Assembly: GCA_946479855.1 (NCBI GenBank)
Contig: CAMLHL010000031.1
Coordinates: 1-31,029 of the forward strand
Direction: 5' to 3'
Origin: an uncultured Pseudomonadota bacterium
GTDB lineage: Bacteria; Pseudomonadota; Gammaproteobacteria; Burkholderiales; Rhodocyclaceae
DNA: 31,029 bases
Both the position numbers and the translations under genes were made by a program. Below are positions 25,072-31,029 of the stretch, in pieces. The notes under the pieces are model-generated. The model was given only the letters and a program-made list of their open reading frames with translations. It was not told the DNA's origin and made no database searches. How positions within the stretch are numbered: the first letter of the stretch is position 1; each line of letters starts with the position of its first letter.

Positions 25072-25968
25072 CTACTTGGCCTTGGCCCGCGGATGCGCCG
25101 CATCGTAGACCTTGGCCAGATGCTGGAAATCGAGATGGGTGTACACCTGGGTCGAGGCGATGCTGGCGTGGCCGAGCATCTCTTGCACCGCCCGCAGGTC
25201 GCCCGAAGACTGCAGGACATGCGAAGCAAAGGAATGGCGCAGCATGTGCGGGTGCACGTGGGTCGGCAACCCGAGCAGCGCTGCCCGCCGGGCCAGCCGG
25301 GACTCGACCATGCGCGGGCTGATGCGGGCGCCGCGCCGGCCGACGAACAGGGCATTCTCGTCCGGCCTGGCCAATTCGCCGCGCACCGCAGCCCAGGCGG
25401 CCAGCGCCTCGCGCGCCTTGCTGCCGACCGGCACCAGGCGCAGTTTGCTGCGCTTGCCGAGGACGCGCACCTCGCCTTCCTGGGTGATGGCGGTCAGTGC
25501 CTCGCAATCGAGGGCGACCAGTTCGGCCAGGCGCAGGCCGGAAGAATAGAACAGTTCGAACATTGCCAGATCACGGGCTGCCTCTACCGGATCATCGTCA
25601 TCGACCGGCGCCAGCAGGCGTGCCGTTTCGTCCACCGACAAGGCCTTGGGCAGCAGCCGGGGCGACTTGGGCGGCCGGATGCCGTCACAGGGATTGGCCT
25701 TGATCCAGCCACGCTCGCCCAGCCAGCCAAAAAAGCCGCGCCAGGCCGACAAAAGTCGCCCCAGGGAACGTCCGCTCAATCCTTGTCCATGCAGTTGAGC
25801 AACAAAGCGCCGGAGATGGTGGACCTGCAGGTCGGCCAGCGGGATTTGGTCGGCCGCCCGCAAGAGCTTGCCGAGATCGCGGCGGTAGCTTGCCGTGGTG
25901 TGCGGCGACAGCCGGCGCTGCTCGGCCAGTTCGGCCAGCCAGGCGTCGACCGCAGCCGGGGGGGTCAC
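25072..25968 (-). CDS. xerC: Site-specific tyrosine recombinase XerC
   Basis: XerC acts with XerD at the chromosomal dif site to resolve dimers before cell division. The 298-residue protein has the N-terminal SAM-like core-binding domain (about 3-88) and a C-terminal catalytic domain with R146 (SGLRLAEL), K172, H241 and R244 (HMLRHSF), H267 (LGHASI) and nucleophile Y276 (YTHLD). Location downstream of dapF and DUF484, each overlapping by 4 bases, is the conserved context of housekeeping XerC, which argues against a phage or integron integrase. No dif site was found in the window. Confidence 0.96.
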   Translation of the reverse strand: MTPPAAVDAWLAELAEQRRLSPHTTASYRRDLGKLLRAADQIPLADLQVHHLRRFVAQLHGQGLSGRSLGRLLSAWRGFFGWLGERGWIKANPCDGIRPPKSPRLLPKALSVDETARLLAPVDDDDPVEAARDLAMFELFYSSGLRLAELVALDCEALTAITQEGEVRVLGKRSKLRLVPVGSKAREALAAWAAVRGELARPDENALFVGRRGARISPRMVESRLARRAALLGLPTHVHPHMLRHSFASHVLQSSGDLRAVQEMLGHASIASTQVYTHLDFQHLAKVYDAAHPRAKAK

Positions 25969-26636
25969 AGCACGCTCTTGGTCACCCGGGCCAGCGCAGC
26001 CGACACCATTTCACCGAGACGTTCGAGGTAGAGCGTCCCCATTTCGGTATAGAAGCGCTGCGCATCCTCGCTGCCCAGCGCGATCATGCCGATGGTACCG
26101 CCACCGTTGCGCAGGGCGATCAAGGCCTGCGAGCGAATGTGCCCGGCATGCTCGCCGAACCACGAAGCCGTGCCGAAGCCGGCCGTCGAACCACAATACG
26201 GCCGGGCCAGCGTTTCGGCGAAGACCTGCAGCTCCTCGCTGACGGCCGCGAACTCCGGCAGGCCCTCGACGCCATCCGGCTTGTCCCACAGACGCAGCGC
26301 CACGTGCGGTACGGAGAAATCGTCGCGCAGGTGGAAGTTGAGCAGGTGGATGACCGCCTGAAAGGTCTCGGCGGCGATCAGCGCCACGGCCAGGCGATGC
26401 ACCTTCTCGCTGATCTGGTCGTTTTCCTCGCCGAAAGCGATCAATTCAGCCAGTTTGCTTTCGGTCGTCCGGTTTTTTTCGCGCAGCGTCAGCATTTGCC
26501 GTTCGGCCAGCGAAACAGCACGGCCGTCATGCGGATGCGGCACGAAAATCTGCGCCATCAGGTCGGCATATTGCTCGAAAAAGCTCGGATTGTTCTTCAG
26601 GTAGTCCGCGATTTCGTCGGGGAACAGGGCGCTCAT
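25965..26636 (-). CDS. DUF484 family (GAF-like) protein
   Basis: A 223-residue cytoplasmic protein of the DUF484 family, whose biochemical role is not established. The N-terminus has the family pattern [21 protein letters not shown], then an arginine-rich stretch with [14 protein letters not shown], a coiled coil, and a GAF-like domain (about 85-215) with [19 protein letters not shown]. It lies between dapF and xerC with ATGA overlaps on both sides, as in most beta- and gammaproteobacteria. Confidence 0.93.
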   Translation of the reverse strand: MSALFPDEIADYLKNNPSFFEQYADLMAQIFVPHPHDGRAVSLAERQMLTLREKNRTTESKLAELIAFGEENDQISEKVHRLAVALIAAETFQAVIHLLNFHLRDDFSVPHVALRLWDKPDGVEGLPEFAAVSEELQVFAETLARPYCGSTAGFGTASWFGEHAGHIRSQALIALRNGGGTIGMIALGSEDAQRFYTEMGTLYLERLGEMVSAALARVTKSVL

Positions 26637-27463
26637 AATTCTATTTCTCCAGTGAATACGGTGACTGCCGGCCCGGTCATCAGGACCGGCCGCTCGGCAC
26701 CGCCCCAGGCGATGCTCAGGTCGCCGCCGCGCGTCGTCACACGGACCGGCGAATCGAGCAGGCCGCGCCGGATACCGGCGACCACCGCGGCGCAGGCGCC
26801 CGTGCCACAGGCCAGCGTTTCGCCCGATCCGCGCTCATAGACACGCAACTTGATGGCATGGCGATCGACGATCTGCATGAAACCGGCGTTGACCCGTTGC
26901 GGAAAGCGCGGATGCCGCTCGATCAGCGGCCCGTGCTCGCCGACTGGTGCCGTATCGACACTGTCGACGACCTGCACGGCATGCGGATTGCCCATCGAGA
27001 CGACGCTGGTTTCCAGCGTTTCGTCAGCCACGTCGAGCAGGTGGATGATCACGTCGTCATCGGCCAGGAAGGGAATGTCGGCCGGCAAAAAGAGGGGAAT
27101 CCCCATGTCGACCGTGACATTGCCATCGCCTTCGAGACGCGGCGCGATCAGGCCCTTCAAGGTCTCGACGCGAATCTCGCGCTTGTCGGTCAGCCCCTGC
27201 TCATGGACGAAGCGAACGAAACAGCGCGCCCCGTTGCCGCACTGCTCGACCTCGCCGCCATCGGCATTGAAGATCCGGTAGCGGAAATCGACTCCCGGCT
27301 GGGTCGGCTTTTCGACCAGCAGGATCTGGTCGCAGCCGACGCCGAAATGGCGGTCCGCCAGGTAGCACAGTTGCTCCGGCGTCAGCGCAAGCGACTGGCG
27401 AACACCATCGAGGACAACAAAATCATTGCCCAGACCGTGCATTTTCGAGAATTTGAGCTTCAC
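26633..27463 (-). CDS. dapF: Diaminopimelate epimerase
   Basis: DapF converts LL- to meso-diaminopimelate for peptidoglycan and lysine, using two cysteines and no cofactor. The 276-residue protein has the catalytic pair C75 (EQCGNGARC) and C219 (LACGTGACA), the N-terminal signature MHGLGNDF, and GNPHAV at 159-164. The start is a GTG with GGAG 7 bases upstream. It is followed by DUF484 and xerC with ATGA overlaps. Its product feeds LysA, encoded at 13666-14928. Confidence 0.97.
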   Translation of the reverse strand: MKLKFSKMHGLGNDFVVLDGVRQSLALTPEQLCYLADRHFGVGCDQILLVEKPTQPGVDFRYRIFNADGGEVEQCGNGARCFVRFVHEQGLTDKREIRVETLKGLIAPRLEGDGNVTVDMGIPLFLPADIPFLADDDVIIHLLDVADETLETSVVSMGNPHAVQVVDSVDTAPVGEHGPLIERHPRFPQRVNAGFMQIVDRHAIKLRVYERGSGETLACGTGACAAVVAGIRRGLLDSPVRVTTRGGDLSIAWGGAERPVLMTGPAVTVFTGEIEL

Positions 27464-27477
27464 AAGCCGCTCCGCAA

Positions 27478-27506
27478 AATAATTTAAAAAAGAATAGCAG
27501 TGACAA
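27478..27506 (-). promoter_or_regulatory. Weak promoter candidate for dapF-DUF484-xerC
   Basis: On the minus strand TTGTCA (27506-27501) is followed by an AT-rich stretch (TTTTTTAAATTATTTT) in which ATTATT at 17 bases spacing or an overlapping TAAATT could serve as -10. The 59-base gap is the only noncoding space before dapF. Confidence 0.35.
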
Positions 27507-27522
27507 CAGGTGTCTCAAATTC

Positions 27523-28026
27523 CTAAAGCTTCTTCTCCATCACGTAATCGTCCATGACATAACCATGGCCGATATCGTCAACGGTCGCGTCGCGCACGAC
27601 AAACCCATACTTCTTGTACGAGTTGATGGCATTCACATTACGCTTGTTGACCTGCAGGATGACGCAGGGATAACCCTCGCGCTTGGCCCGTGCCGCGACA
27701 TGCGCGATCAGCTGGCCGCCAACGCCCCGGCGCTGGACATCGGGGTGGATATACAGCTTGTCGAGCTTGAATTCACCCTTGTAGATTTCGCTGAAGGCGA
27801 AGCCGATGCGGCGCCCCTCGAAGAAGGCCTGGTCGAGCCACTTGTGCAGGTCTTCGAGGTCATCGTACAGGCGCTCGTGGCCATAGCGCTGCTCGAGCAT
27901 GAAATCGATCTGTTCCTGCGTGATGATTCCGGGATAGGTCGCCTGCCAGATTTCGCGGGCCAGCGCCGAGATCGCGGGCACGTCGGGCGGGGTAACGGGG
28001 CGGATTTCGATGTTCAGGTTGTTCAT
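27523..28026 (-). CDS. GNAT-family N-acetyltransferase
   Basis: A 167-residue cytoplasmic acetyltransferase of the GCN5-related superfamily; the substrate is unknown. The acetyl-CoA binding motif VQRRGVGGQLIAHVAARA lies at about 97-114, preceded by strand LDKLYIHPD and followed by the motif B region ILQVNKRNVNAINSYKKYGF. The N-terminal part (IWQATYPGIITQEQIDFML) resembles members acting on small molecules or proteins such as RimI-like enzymes. It overlaps the upstream acyltransferase gene by 4 bases and seems to be third in an operon with two LpxL-type genes. Confidence 0.9.
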   Translation of the reverse strand: MNNLNIEIRPVTPPDVPAISALAREIWQATYPGIITQEQIDFMLEQRYGHERLYDDLEDLHKWLDQAFFEGRRIGFAFSEIYKGEFKLDKLYIHPDVQRRGVGGQLIAHVAARAKREGYPCVILQVNKRNVNAINSYKKYGFVVRDATVDDIGHGYVMDDYVMEKKL

Positions 28027-28898
28027 TGGTAAAACCTCTGCTCTCCGGGCGGCCGGGTCTTGAAGCGCTTGTGCACCCAGTAATACTGCTCCGGCATGCG
28101 CAGCACCTGGCTTTCGATGAAACGGTTCATGAATTCGGTATCGGCTTCGACGCTCTCACCGGGAAAATTATCCCATGCCGGCATCACTTCGACCTCGTAG
28201 CCATCGGCCACCTGACGGGTAATGCAGGCAACGACCCGGGCGCCAGTGAGCCTGACCAGCCGCGATAGCGCTGGAATCGTTGCCGCCTTGACGCCGAAAA
28301 AGGGGACAAAGATCGACTCCTTGGCGCCAAAATCCATGTCGGGCAGGTAGTAAAAACGGTAGCCATCCTTCATGGCCTTGACGATCTTCCGCATCCCGTC
28401 CTTCCGGGACAGCATGACGGTATCCGTGAAGCGTCCGCGCCCGTCGTAGAGCAGCTTGTCAAGAACCCGATTTTTTTGCCGGGAATACACGGTGCATCCC
28501 GGTACATACATCGAGATGCGCGTGGCGCCAGCATCGAGGCCGACGAAATGCGGCGACAACAGGATGATGGGGCGCCCTTCCGGATCGGTCAGGTTTTCCA
28601 CACCCTGAATGCGAATCAGCCGCTGCAAACGCTCCTTGGAAGCCCACCAGCCCAGCGTGCGATCAAGAAAAGCCTTGGCAAAAACGATGAAATGCTGACG
28701 GGCCATCGCCACCCGAGCCGCCTCATCGCGCTCGGGAAAACAGAGGCGCAGATTAGTCAGCACGATATTGCGCCGCTCACGCGCAAAAACGTAGAACAAA
28801 CGTCCCAGGCCACCGCCCAGAGCGCGCAAGAGCGGCAAAGGCAACCAGTGCAGCAGCCAGAGAAAACCAACGAGAACGTAGGAAAAAAATACCGTCAA
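28023..28898 (-). CDS. LpxL-type lipid A acyltransferase, second of tandem pair
   Basis: Inner-membrane lysophospholipid acyltransferase-superfamily enzyme, probably adding a secondary acyl chain to lipid A. The 291-residue protein has an N-terminal membrane segment (about 5-20), the catalytic HX4D box H117-D122 in SPHFVGLD, a substrate motif around YSRQKNRVLDK, and LPDMDFGAKESIFVPFFG near 195. The start is a TTG supported by GGAG 7 bases upstream, within the end of the preceding gene. The family tree that would separate LpxL, LpxM and other acyltransferases cannot be judged by eye. Confidence 0.88.
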   Translation of the reverse strand: MTVFFSYVLVGFLWLLHWLPLPLLRALGGGLGRLFYVFARERRNIVLTNLRLCFPERDEAARVAMARQHFIVFAKAFLDRTLGWWASKERLQRLIRIQGVENLTDPEGRPIILLSPHFVGLDAGATRISMYVPGCTVYSRQKNRVLDKLLYDGRGRFTDTVMLSRKDGMRKIVKAMKDGYRFYYLPDMDFGAKESIFVPFFGVKAATIPALSRLVRLTGARVVACITRQVADGYEVEVMPAWDNFPGESVEADTEFMNRFIESQVLRMPEQYYWVHKRFKTRPPGEQRFYQ

Positions 28899-28901
28899 AA
28901 T

Positions 28902-29744
28902 TTACTCCACCGGCGGCGCTTCGGCGCCGCCCGGTCGTTTGTAGCGGTTATAGCCCCACAGGTACTGGGCCGGGCACTCGCGGATCAGCGCTTCGATCTC
29001 GAAATTGATCTGCTGGGCACGGTCGACCGTAGCACCTGCAAGCGGCTGGCGGGGGGGCAGGAAATGCAGGCGATACCCCCGTCCGCCGGGCAAACGCTCG
29101 CCCCAGGCCATCAACGTCGTGGCACCGGTTTCGGTCAAACGGGCCGCCAGCGTCATCGTGTAGGCATAACGCCCAAAGAACTTCAGCCAGACCCCCTCGC
29201 CTTGCCGCGGCGCCTGATCCGGCAACATCCCGACAGCCTGGCCTTTTTTCAGAGCCTTGATCAGGGCGCGCACGCCGGAAACATCGGCCGGTGCCAGATG
29301 CAGGTTGGCCCGCTTGCGCCCGGCGAGGATCATCTCCTGGGCGGCCGCCTGCTTCGGTGGCCGATAGAGTACCGTGATGTCGCCGAAAGCCGAGTAATAC
29401 TGCGCCGTAATCTCGAAACACCCGAGGTGCGGCGTCAGGAATACGATGCCCTTGCCGGCCTGGCGGGCCTCTTCGACGTACTCCCAGCCAACCACGTCGG
29501 CGATCTGGGCATTCGTTTCCTCGAGCGTACGCAGCCAGATGCGCGACAATTCCAGCATCTGCTTGCCCGCCTCGGCGGCAGCGGCCCCTCGCAACCCGGG
29601 ATCGATGCCGGCCAGTTCCATGTTCTCCTGCAGATGGTGGCGATAAGTCGGCGACAGCCAATAGACCATCCGCCCCAGCCATCCCCCGAACAGGTGAACC
29701 AGCGACAGCGGGAGATGGGAAAGTATCCGGAAGAGAAAGACCAT
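28902..29744 (-). CDS. LpxL-type lipid A acyltransferase, first of tandem pair
   Basis: Inner-membrane acyltransferase of the LpxL/HtrB family, 280 residues. A hydrophobic N-terminus (FLFRILSHLPLSLVHLFGG) is followed by the catalytic HX4E box H106-E111 in TPHLGCFE, VLYRPPKQ near 125, and GMLPDQAPRQGEGVWLKFFG near 175-195. The HX4E variant is normal for LpxL. The pair lies 3 bases apart and is divergent from metK, an arrangement common in betaproteobacteria. A near-consensus promoter stands upstream (29784-29812). The ribosome binding site is weak. Confidence 0.9.
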   Translation of the reverse strand: MVFLFRILSHLPLSLVHLFGGWLGRMVYWLSPTYRHHLQENMELAGIDPGLRGAAAAEAGKQMLELSRIWLRTLEETNAQIADVVGWEYVEEARQAGKGIVFLTPHLGCFEITAQYYSAFGDITVLYRPPKQAAAQEMILAGRKRANLHLAPADVSGVRALIKALKKGQAVGMLPDQAPRQGEGVWLKFFGRYAYTMTLAARLTETGATTLMAWGERLPGGRGYRLHFLPPRQPLAGATVDRAQQINFEIEALIRECPAQYLWGYNRYKRPGGAEAPPVE

Positions 29745-29757
29745 GAAATCCCGAGGG

Positions 29758-29785
29758 TTGAATCCCCGTGAGAAAAGTTTAATAT
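29758..29785 (+). promoter_or_regulatory. Promoter of metK
   Basis: TTGAAT (29758-29763) and TAATAT (29780-29785) are spaced by 16 bases. The expected start near 29792 coincides with the first base-paired element of the leader RNA structure. It overlaps the oppositely oriented promoter of the acyltransferase operon. Confidence 0.5.
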
Positions 29786-29812
29786 TATCCGTTCGCCGAG
29801 TTAAACAGACAA
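29784..29812 (-). promoter_or_regulatory. Promoter of the acyltransferase operon
   Basis: On the minus strand TTGTCT (29812-29807, four of six) and GATAAT (29789-29784, five of six) are separated by exactly 17 bases. Its -10 box shares bases with the metK -10 box on the other strand. Confidence 0.55.
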
Positions 29813-29847
29813 CTTGCGGGGCGACTAATAAATACTGCTAAAGCGTC
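29791..29847 (+). promoter_or_regulatory. Candidate SAM-II-like riboswitch aptamer in the metK leader
   Basis: Stem P1: TCGCC (29793-29797) with GGCGA (29820-29824). The loop opens with GAGTTAAA, similar to the GAUUUAA of SAM-II. After P1 come TAAA (29829-29832), four bases, then GCTAAA (29837-29842), the same spacing as the conserved UAAA and GCUAAA of SAM-II as I remember it. A pseudoknot can form from GCGG (29816-29819) with CTGC (29835-29838) and GAC (29808-29810) with GTC (29845-29847). The gene controlled makes S-adenosylmethionine. No covariance model was run, so the class is a hypothesis. Confidence 0.5.
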
Positions 29848-29851
29848 ACCT

Positions 29852-29898
29852 GCTCGTGGTCCGAAGCCGGTAACGCCGGACAAATGGACCACTGGAGC
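29852..29898 (+). promoter_or_regulatory. Hairpin burying the metK ribosome binding site
   Basis: GCTC (29852-29855) and GTGGTCC (29856-29862) pair with GGACCAC (29886-29892) and, past a two-base bulge, GAGC (29895-29898). The Shine-Dalgarno GGAG is 29894-29897, so three of its four bases are paired. An alternative stem GTCCG/CGGAC (29859-29863 with 29877-29881) uses up the same 5' arm and would free the site. This is the layout of a translational switch. Confidence 0.6.
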
Positions 29899-29903
29899 TT
29901 CGC

Positions 29904-31029
29904 ATGAGCGAATATTTCTTCACTTCCGAATCAGTCGGCGAAGGCCATCCGGACAAGGTCGCCGACCAGATTTCCGATGCCATTCTCGACGCCATCCTGT
30001 CCCAGGACAAACATTCCCGCGTCGCCGCCGAAACACTGTGCAACACCGGCCTGGTCGTCCTGGCCGGTGAAATCACCACCAGCGCCAATGTCGATTACAT
30101 CCAGGTCGCCCGCGATACGATCAAGCGCATCGGCTACGACAATACCGAATACGGCATCGACTACAAGGGTTGCGCCGTGCTCGTCGCCTACGACAAACAG
30201 AGCCCGGACATCGCCCGCGGCGTCAACAAGGCCTACGACGACGATCTCGGCCAGGGCGCCGGCGACCAGGGCCTGATGTTCGGCTACGCCTGCGACGAAA
30301 CGCCGTCGCTGATGCCGCTGCCGATCTACCTGTCGCACCGCCTGGTCGAGCGCCAGGCCATGCTGCGCAAGGACGGCCGCCTGCCCTGGGCGCGCCCGGA
30401 CGCCAAGTCGCAGGTCACCATCAAGTACGTCGACGGCCAGCCCTACTGCATCGATACCGTCGTGTTGTCCACCCAGCACTCGCCGGACATCAGCCTGGAA
30501 GACCTGCGCGAAGCGACCATCGAACAGATCATCAAGCCGGTGCTGCCCAAGGAACTGATCAAGGGCGACATCAAGTACCTGGTCAACCCGACCGGCCGCT
30601 TCGTCGTCGGCGGCCCGCAGGGCGACTGCGGCCTGACCGGCCGCAAGATCATCGTCGACACCTATGGCGGGGCCGCCCCGCACGGCGGCGGCGCCTTCTC
30701 CGGCAAGGACCCATCGAAGGTGGACCGCTCCGCCGCCTACGCCGGCCGCTACGTCGCCAAGAACATCGTCGCCGCCGGCCTGGCCAGCAAATGCCTGGTC
30801 CAGGTTTCCTACGCCATCGGCGTTGCCGAGCCGACCTCGATCATGGTCGAGACCTTTGGCACCGGCAAGGTCAGCAACGAAACCCTGACCGCTCTGGTCA
30901 AGAAGCATTTCGACCTGCGCCCGAAGGGCATCGTCAACATGCTCGACCTGCTTCGCCCGATCTATCAGAAGACTGCCGCCTACGGCCATTTCGGCCGCGA
31001 CGAGCCGGAATTCACCTGGGAAAGCACCG
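29904..31029 (+). CDS. metK: S-adenosylmethionine synthetase, 3'-truncated by window edge
   Basis: MetK makes S-adenosylmethionine from methionine and ATP in the cytoplasm. The frame is open from ATG 29904 to the right edge (375 codons); the family has about 384-390 residues, so only the last dozen or so are missing. Visible motifs are [10 protein letters not shown] at 9-18 (ATP and Mg binding), [10 protein letters not shown] near 120-130 (methionine-binding loop region), the phosphate loop [15 protein letters not shown] near 263-277, and GHFGRD near the C-terminus. GGAG lies 6 bases before the start, but inside a predicted stem. The gene is divergent from the lipid A acyltransferase pair. 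Confidence 0.97.
   Translation, partial: MSEYFFTSESVGEGHPDKVADQISDAILDAILSQDKHSRVAAETLCNTGLVVLAGEITTSANVDYIQVARDTIKRIGYDNTEYGIDYKGCAVLVAYDKQSPDIARGVNKAYDDDLGQGAGDQGLMFGYACDETPSLMPLPIYLSHRLVERQAMLRKDGRLPWARPDAKSQVTIKYVDGQPYCIDTVVLSTQHSPDISLEDLREATIEQIIKPVLPKELIKGDIKYLVNPTGRFVVGGPQGDCGLTGRKIIVDTYGGAAPHGGGAFSGKDPSKVDRSAAYAGRYVAKNIVAAGLASKCLVQVSYAIGVAEPTSIMVETFGTGKVSNETLTALVKKHFDLRPKGIVNMLDLLRPIYQKTAAYGHFGRDEPEFTWEST

Noticed and set aside
25072..25968. Integrase of a mobile element
   Set aside because: The dapF-DUF484-xerC context and the lack of attachment-site repeats or phage genes mark it as housekeeping XerC.
28476..29771. 431-codon plus-strand frame
   Set aside because: Antisense to both acyltransferase genes with intact catalytic boxes; no ribosome binding site or recognisable domain.
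29841..29903. SAH or SAM/SAH riboswitch in front of metK
   Set aside because: The sequence near the ribosome binding site shares only a few bases with those classes as I remember them; the SAM-II-like arrangement upstream fits better.

Overview
The window looks like a chromosomal segment of a high-GC betaproteobacterium, most likely in the Rhodocyclaceae (Dechloromonas/Azonexus-like). The reasons are the gene orders pilMNOPQ-aroK-aroB-gltB, cyaY|lptM-lysA and dapF-DUF484-xerC, the betaproteobacterial type of HslV with a short propeptide, and the protein sequences themselves. Coding density is very high. I see no rRNA, tRNA, CRISPR array, insertion sequence or prophage, and no gene-free stretch longer than 300 bases.

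Layout. (1) 1-10672, minus strand: the pilMNOPQ operon (alignment complex and secretin of the type IV pilus), with a terminator, then aroK-aroB (shikimate pathway), then the glutamate synthase large subunit gltB, which runs off the left edge. gltB has its own near-consensus promoter, and a terminator-like hairpin sits in its leader. (2) 10833-13148, plus: a class A penicillin-binding protein, divergent from pilM. (3) 13149-15299: cyaY (minus), facing away from the plus-strand cluster lptM-lysA-hslR. (4) 15357-19493, minus: an AEC-family permease, then the STAS-repeat protein-hslV-hslU group. (5) 19539-24692, minus: rlmI-like methyltransferase, a small secreted Cys/His protein, an outer-membrane porin-like protein, and a three-gene zinc/manganese-type ABC importer. 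(6) 24766-24918, minus: an unrecognised 50-residue, very basic protein with its own promoter, strong ribosome binding site and terminator. (7) 25072-29744, minus: two LpxL-type acyltransferases and a GNAT acetyltransferase, then dapF-DUF484-xerC. (8) 29904-right edge, plus: metK, missing only its last few codons, preceded by a structured leader.

How the parts work together: most of the window is core housekeeping (cell wall and lysine via DapF/LysA, envelope via PBP1A/LptM/LpxL, protein quality control via HslUV, methionine/SAM via MetK, nitrogen via GltB). The metal-uptake group appears to be a complete outer-membrane-to-cytoplasm route.

The points most worth attention are the metK leader (a pseudoknot resembling a SAM-II riboswitch starting at the predicted transcription start, followed by a hairpin that buries the ribosome binding site), the possible attenuator upstream of gltB, the orphan 50-residue basic protein gene, the His/Cys-rich small protein in the metal-uptake cluster, the duplicated STAS protein next to hslVU, and a small palindrome-centred repeat found in three intergenic regions.
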